Source of the DNA: an uncultured Bacillaceae bacterium
Lineage (GTDB): Bacteria; Bacillota; Bacilli; Bacillales; Caldibacillaceae
Length of the DNA: 10,256 nt
Reading direction: 5' to 3'
NCBI GenBank assembly: GCA_937934645.1
Contig: CALGYZ010000010.1
Location: 1 to 10,256, forward strand
The translations under genes were made by a program, and so were the position numbers. Positions within the stretch are counted from its first letter, which is position 1; every line of letters starts with the position of its first letter. Shown piece by piece: positions 7,367-10,256 of this stretch. Under the pieces are notes generated by a model, which ran no database searches, had not been told where the DNA came from, and was given only the letters and a program-made list of their open reading frames with translations.

Positions 7367-7420
7367 TTGTATAACAAATATCGTTCAGGTATATGGTTAT
7401 TTGTTAAAAAAACTAACAAA
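7367..7420. promoter_or_regulatory. Candidate regulatory dyads upstream of ugd
   Basis: The heptamer TTTGTTA occurs three times. Two copies form a perfect inverted pair with a 7-nt spacer (7400-7406 and 7414-7420), and a third lies in minus orientation at 7378-7372, overlapping the dyad TTGTATAACAA (7367-7377). The stretch lies 50-110 bp upstream of the ugd start, where a promoter and operator would be expected. No convincing -35/-10 pair was found, and the region is AT-rich, so chance is possible. Confidence 0.25.
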
Positions 7421-7454
7421 AGGAAAGCCGGTTCAGCCACAAATGACAAAAGCA

Positions 7455-7490
7455 AAAAGAGAAAGCGGGGATTCAAAAAATCCCCGCTTT
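7455..7490 (-). terminator. Terminator of the tagD-tagB-tarF-like operon
   Basis: A perfect 12-bp stem (7462-7473 with 7479-7490) closes a 5-nt loop. On the minus strand it is followed by CTC and T-rich sequence. It begins 13 nt past the stop codon of the last glycerophosphotransferase gene and marks the end of that operon. Confidence 0.88.
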
Positions 7491-7503
7491 GTTTGTGAAT
7501 CCT

Positions 7504-8703
7504 TTATTCATTTTTATGCCCGAGGAATGTTTCTACAACCCGCTTCGTGGCGTTTCCGTCTTCCCAGCTGCAAAAGGTTTCGTAAAACTCATCAAAATTC
7601 TCCGGCAGCCGGAATTGGTTGGCTTCCAGCCTGCGAATTTCTTCGATGATACCGTCCGCTGTTTTCACCAACGGGCCGGGCGCTTTTTTTTCGAAATCAA
7701 AGTAAAAGCCCCGCAGCCGGTCGCGGTAATCTTCAATATCATAGACGAAGAAAATCATCGGGCGTTTTAAATTGGCGTAGTCAAAGAATACCGACGAGTA
7801 ATCGGTAATCAACAGGTCGGCCATTACATACAGTTCGCGGATATCTTCCGCATGGGAAAAATCGAAGACAAAGCCTTCATAATCCGACAAATCCAGTTTC
7901 GATGCAACTAAATAATGGAGCCGCAAAATGATGATGTACTCATCGCCCAGCGCTTCCTGCATTTTTTCCAGATCGAGCTGCAATTCAAATTTATACCGGC
8001 CTCTGGCATAATATTGGTCATCCCGCCACGTCGGGGCATACAGGATGATCTTCTTGTCTTTCGGAAGATTGTATTTTTCCTTTAATTGGCGAATCGTGTG
8101 TTCATTGTTTGCCGCATATAAAAAATCATTCCGCGGGTATCCGGATTCGATCAGCGCCCGGTCAAAAGCAAACGCCCGGCGGAAAATTTCCGAAGAATAA
8201 CGGTTGGGCGAGACTAAATAGTCCCAGTTGGACGCTTCTTTCAAGAAATTGCGTTTATACCTTTCTGTATCCGTTCCCGGCATATATACTTCATCCATAT
8301 CAAGGGCAAGTTTCTTCAACGGTGTTCCGTGCCACGTCTGCACGTACGTCGTATGCTTCGGCTTCGGAATCCACAACGGCATACGGCTATTCGTCACCCA
8401 ATATTTTGCCGATGCCATGAGAAACAGCCATTTTACGGAAAAGCGCTTGACGATGTTGACGCCTTTTCCTTCAAAATTCCGGATAAACCTCGGGTCCACG
8501 CTCCAATACAGTTTGTAATCCGGGTAATGCTCCTTTATGTATTCATAAATGGCCCGCGGATTATCGCTGTACTGTTTTCCTAAAAAGCTTTCAAACATAA
8601 TTAATTTCGGATTTGCCGGCAATAAACCGACAAATTGGAAAGCAAGCTTATAAAGAGCCTTTACGATTTTTGACCGTTTCACTTTCGTCCACAATTTCTT
8701 CAT
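7504..8703 (-). CDS. CDP-glycerol glycerophosphotransferase, TarF/TagF-like
   Basis: A 399-residue member of the CDP-glycerol glycerophosphotransferase family (Pfam Glyphos_transf). It has only the catalytic portion, so it matches TarF-type proteins (about 390 residues) rather than the full-length TagF polymerase (about 750). Motifs in order are MFESFLGKQYSDNPRAIYEY (36-55), TWHGTPLKK (123-131, catalytic His125), SGYPRND (187-193), YAPTWRDD (222-229), RLHYL (261-265), TDYSSVFFDY (300-309) and FCSWEDG (377-383). No signal peptide or clear membrane helix is present; such enzymes sit on the inner membrane face and use CDP-glycerol to extend the teichoic acid primer. In S. aureus and B. subtilis W23, TarF adds one or few units, whereas TagF polymerises; the role here is inferred from size and similarity. 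The start lies 7 nt past the tagB stop, and AAGGA ends 10 nt before the ATG, so co-translation is likely. Confidence 0.88.
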   Translation of the reverse strand: MKKLWTKVKRSKIVKALYKLAFQFVGLLPANPKLIMFESFLGKQYSDNPRAIYEYIKEHYPDYKLYWSVDPRFIRNFEGKGVNIVKRFSVKWLFLMASAKYWVTNSRMPLWIPKPKHTTYVQTWHGTPLKKLALDMDEVYMPGTDTERYKRNFLKEASNWDYLVSPNRYSSEIFRRAFAFDRALIESGYPRNDFLYAANNEHTIRQLKEKYNLPKDKKIILYAPTWRDDQYYARGRYKFELQLDLEKMQEALGDEYIIILRLHYLVASKLDLSDYEGFVFDFSHAEDIRELYVMADLLITDYSSVFFDYANLKRPMIFFVYDIEDYRDRLRGFYFDFEKKAPGPLVKTADGIIEEIRRLEANQFRLPENFDEFYETFCSWEDGNATKRVVETFLGHKNE

Positions 8704-8710
8704 ATGCGCA

Positions 8711-9901
8711 TTATCCTTCTTCTGTTGTACTTTTTATACCATGCCGCTCCAAAATATAATCGGCCAGACTTTCGGCTGACCGGCCGTCATTGTATTGATT
8801 CCACTTCCGGTCAAATTCCCGGTATTTTTCCTGATTAAATTCATCCGCCCGGATGAATTTAATAATCTCATCCGTTGTATAAGCAACCGGTCCGGGGACA
8901 ATCCGGTCGTAACGGTCCCAAATTCCCGGATTTTTTTTATACTCTTCCAGATCGTACGGATAAAAAATCATCGGTTTTTTCAACAGGACATATTCAAACG
9001 GGATGGATGAATAGTCAGTAATTAAATAATCAGAAACAAGCATGAGGTCCTGGATGGACGCACCGGTGGAAAAATCAGTAGCAAAGCCTTTGTACGTATA
9101 ATGGTCCAAATCAGGAAGGTTAACCGCAGGATGCATGCGGATGAAAAGCGCGTAATCCCCGCCCAGCTGTTCATACATCTTTTCAATATCCAGAACAAAG
9201 CGGTTTTGTTCCGGCTCAGGCCTGTAAGTCGGGGCGTAAAGGATGATCTTTTTACCTTTGTACATCGGATATTTTTTAAAAAACTTCTCTTTCCGTTCCT
9301 TTATGAAATCCCGGGAAAAGAACACATCGGTTCGCGGATAACCGGTTTTCAGAAACTGGCCGTCCTTTGCCCGGAACGCTTTTTTAAAAATTTCCGCAAA
9401 GGCATCAGAACCGACAACAATTTTATGAAACTTTCTATACACCTGGATAAAGCGGTACTTTGCCCGTTCCGGCCTTGATTCAACGGATGTGTCAAGCAAG
9501 CCGAAATTTTTCACCGCTCCGGTGGCATGCCAGATTTGGATGCATTCCACATTTTTACGGAAATCCGCCACAGCCAAAAATCCGTAATAATTATCCACGA
9601 TCACCGTTTTGGCGGTCATCACATGATAGGCGGCTTTCACCTCATCAATGATTCTGCCCGCTTCAATAACATAAACGGGCTCGGAAACCGCCCGCTTAAA
9701 ACTGTCGGATATGCGCTTTGTACAAAGAAAAACAACTTCCCCCGGAAATTGTTTTTTCATTAATTCGTTATAGACAAACATGTTGTTATCCCGGAAGCTT
9801 GCGACAAAAACGATTTTGTTCCGGAGCGGAAACTGTTTAAAGACGGTAAATAAACATTTGTAGAACATTAAATAGATGGAGATCAGAAGTTCCCTAAACA
9901 T
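8711..9901 (-). CDS. tagB: Teichoic acid glycerol-phosphate primase, TagB-like
   Basis: A 396-residue CDP-glycerol glycerophosphotransferase family protein, close to TagB in length (about 380). Motifs are IWHATGAVKNFG (123-134, catalytic His125), TGYPRTDVFF (186-195), YAPTYRPE (222-229), RMHP (255-258) and TDYSSIPFEY (295-304). The IWHATGAVKxFG, RMHP and SSIPFEY versions distinguish TagB-like proteins from the TWHGTPLKK/RLHYL/SSVFFDY set of its downstream neighbour. A hydrophobic N-terminus (residues 5-20) may aid membrane association. TagB adds the first glycerol phosphate from CDP-glycerol to the lipid-linked ManNAc-GlcNAc disaccharide at the inner membrane face. The ATG overlaps the end of tagD by 8 nt and lacks a well-placed ribosome site (AGGG is 15 nt upstream), so translation is probably coupled to tagD. 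The exact acceptor is inferred from family similarity. Confidence 0.86.
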   Translation of the reverse strand: MFRELLISIYLMFYKCLFTVFKQFPLRNKIVFVASFRDNNMFVYNELMKKQFPGEVVFLCTKRISDSFKRAVSEPVYVIEAGRIIDEVKAAYHVMTAKTVIVDNYYGFLAVADFRKNVECIQIWHATGAVKNFGLLDTSVESRPERAKYRFIQVYRKFHKIVVGSDAFAEIFKKAFRAKDGQFLKTGYPRTDVFFSRDFIKERKEKFFKKYPMYKGKKIILYAPTYRPEPEQNRFVLDIEKMYEQLGGDYALFIRMHPAVNLPDLDHYTYKGFATDFSTGASIQDLMLVSDYLITDYSSIPFEYVLLKKPMIFYPYDLEEYKKNPGIWDRYDRIVPGPVAYTTDEIIKFIRADEFNQEKYREFDRKWNQYNDGRSAESLADYILERHGIKSTTEEG

Positions 9902-10256
9902 TGATATTCAGCAATTCCCTCTTCACTTTAGTCGTTGAAATGCCAACCGTTCTCGGTAAATAAATCACTTCACAATAATCCTTTAGGAAATCGAATTTCC
10001 CTTTCCAGTCATCACCCATGACGAAAATATCAACATTATATTTTTTCACGTCTTCGACTTTTTGATCCCAATCATGCTCAGGGATCACTTTATCCACATA
10101 ACGGATTGATTCCAATATTAGTTTTCTTTGTTCATACGGATAATATGACTTTTTATTTTTTACGGCGTTAAATTCGTCAGAGGACAATCCAACGATTAAA
10201 TAATCGCCCAATTCTTTCGCACGTTTCAGAAGATTAATATGTCCATAGTGTAATAA
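9894..10256 (-). CDS. tagD: Glycerol-3-phosphate cytidylyltransferase (TagD), N-terminus cut by window edge
   Basis: The frame runs off the right edge. The visible 120 residues start at LLHYGHINLLKRAKELGDYL, and compared with B. subtilis TagD (129 residues) only about 11 N-terminal residues are missing. Nucleotidyltransferase hallmarks are HYGH (the HxGH CTP-binding motif), EQRKLILESIRYVD, VMGDDWKGKFDFL and YLPRTVGISTTKVK (the RTxGISTT signature). The enzyme joins CTP and sn-glycerol 3-phosphate to give CDP-glycerol and pyrophosphate in the cytoplasm, supplying the two glycerophosphotransferases encoded directly downstream. A TTG at 10211-10209 is an internal Leu, not the start. The stop TAG overlaps the tagB ATG by 8 nt. 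The promoter of this operon lies outside the window. Confidence 0.95.
   Translation of the reverse strand, partial: LLHYGHINLLKRAKELGDYLIVGLSSDEFNAVKNKKSYYPYEQRKLILESIRYVDKVIPEHDWDQKVEDVKKYNVDIFVMGDDWKGKFDFLKDYCEVIYLPRTVGISTTKVKRELLNINV

Noticed and set aside
8109..8583. Overlapping plus-strand open frames of 84-103 codons
   Set aside because: They mirror the codon pattern of the TarF/TagF-like gene on the other strand and encode no coherent domain.
9101..9478. 125-codon plus-strand open frame
   Set aside because: It lies fully antisense to tagB, which has clear family motifs, and its translation shows no recognisable domain or ribosome site.

Overview
The window looks like chromosome from a low- to mid-GC Gram-positive bacterium of the Bacillaceae type. 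Pointers are AGGAGG-like ribosome sites, TTG starts, compact rho-independent terminators, a LytR-CpsA-Psr (LCP) protein and wall teichoic acid genes of the TagD/TagB/TarF kind. The genus cannot be fixed from the sequence alone. No rRNA, tRNA, transposase, phage gene or CRISPR array was seen.

Layout. Positions 1-3715 are on the plus strand: a 5'-truncated SGNH-hydrolase-like protein ending in a terminator, then a GtrA-family membrane protein, a GT-C (family 39-like) membrane glycosyltransferase broken by a one-base frameshift, and an LCP ligase with its own candidate promoter and a strong terminator. Positions 3716-4317 carry no gene. This gap lies between convergent genes and holds an array of eight diverged ~45-bp units with a 51-52-bp period, the most unusual structure here. 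Positions 4318-10256 are on the minus strand. In transcription order they are a partial tagD, a tagB-like gene and a tarF/tagF-like gene (tightly packed, one terminator), then ugd with its own terminator, then a secreted 5'-nucleotidase-family phosphoesterase.

How the genes fit together. The common theme is the cell envelope. TagD makes CDP-glycerol. The TagB-like enzyme would place the first glycerol phosphate on the lipid-linked disaccharide, and the TarF/TagF-like enzyme would add one or more further units. LCP proteins move finished wall polymers from the lipid carrier onto peptidoglycan. Ugd supplies UDP-glucuronate for an acidic polymer or a sugar decoration. GtrA and the GT-C enzyme are typical of lipid-linked sugar modification outside the membrane, although the GT-C gene is interrupted here. 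The nucleotidase probably scavenges phosphate or nucleosides outside the cell; its link to the wall genes is only positional.
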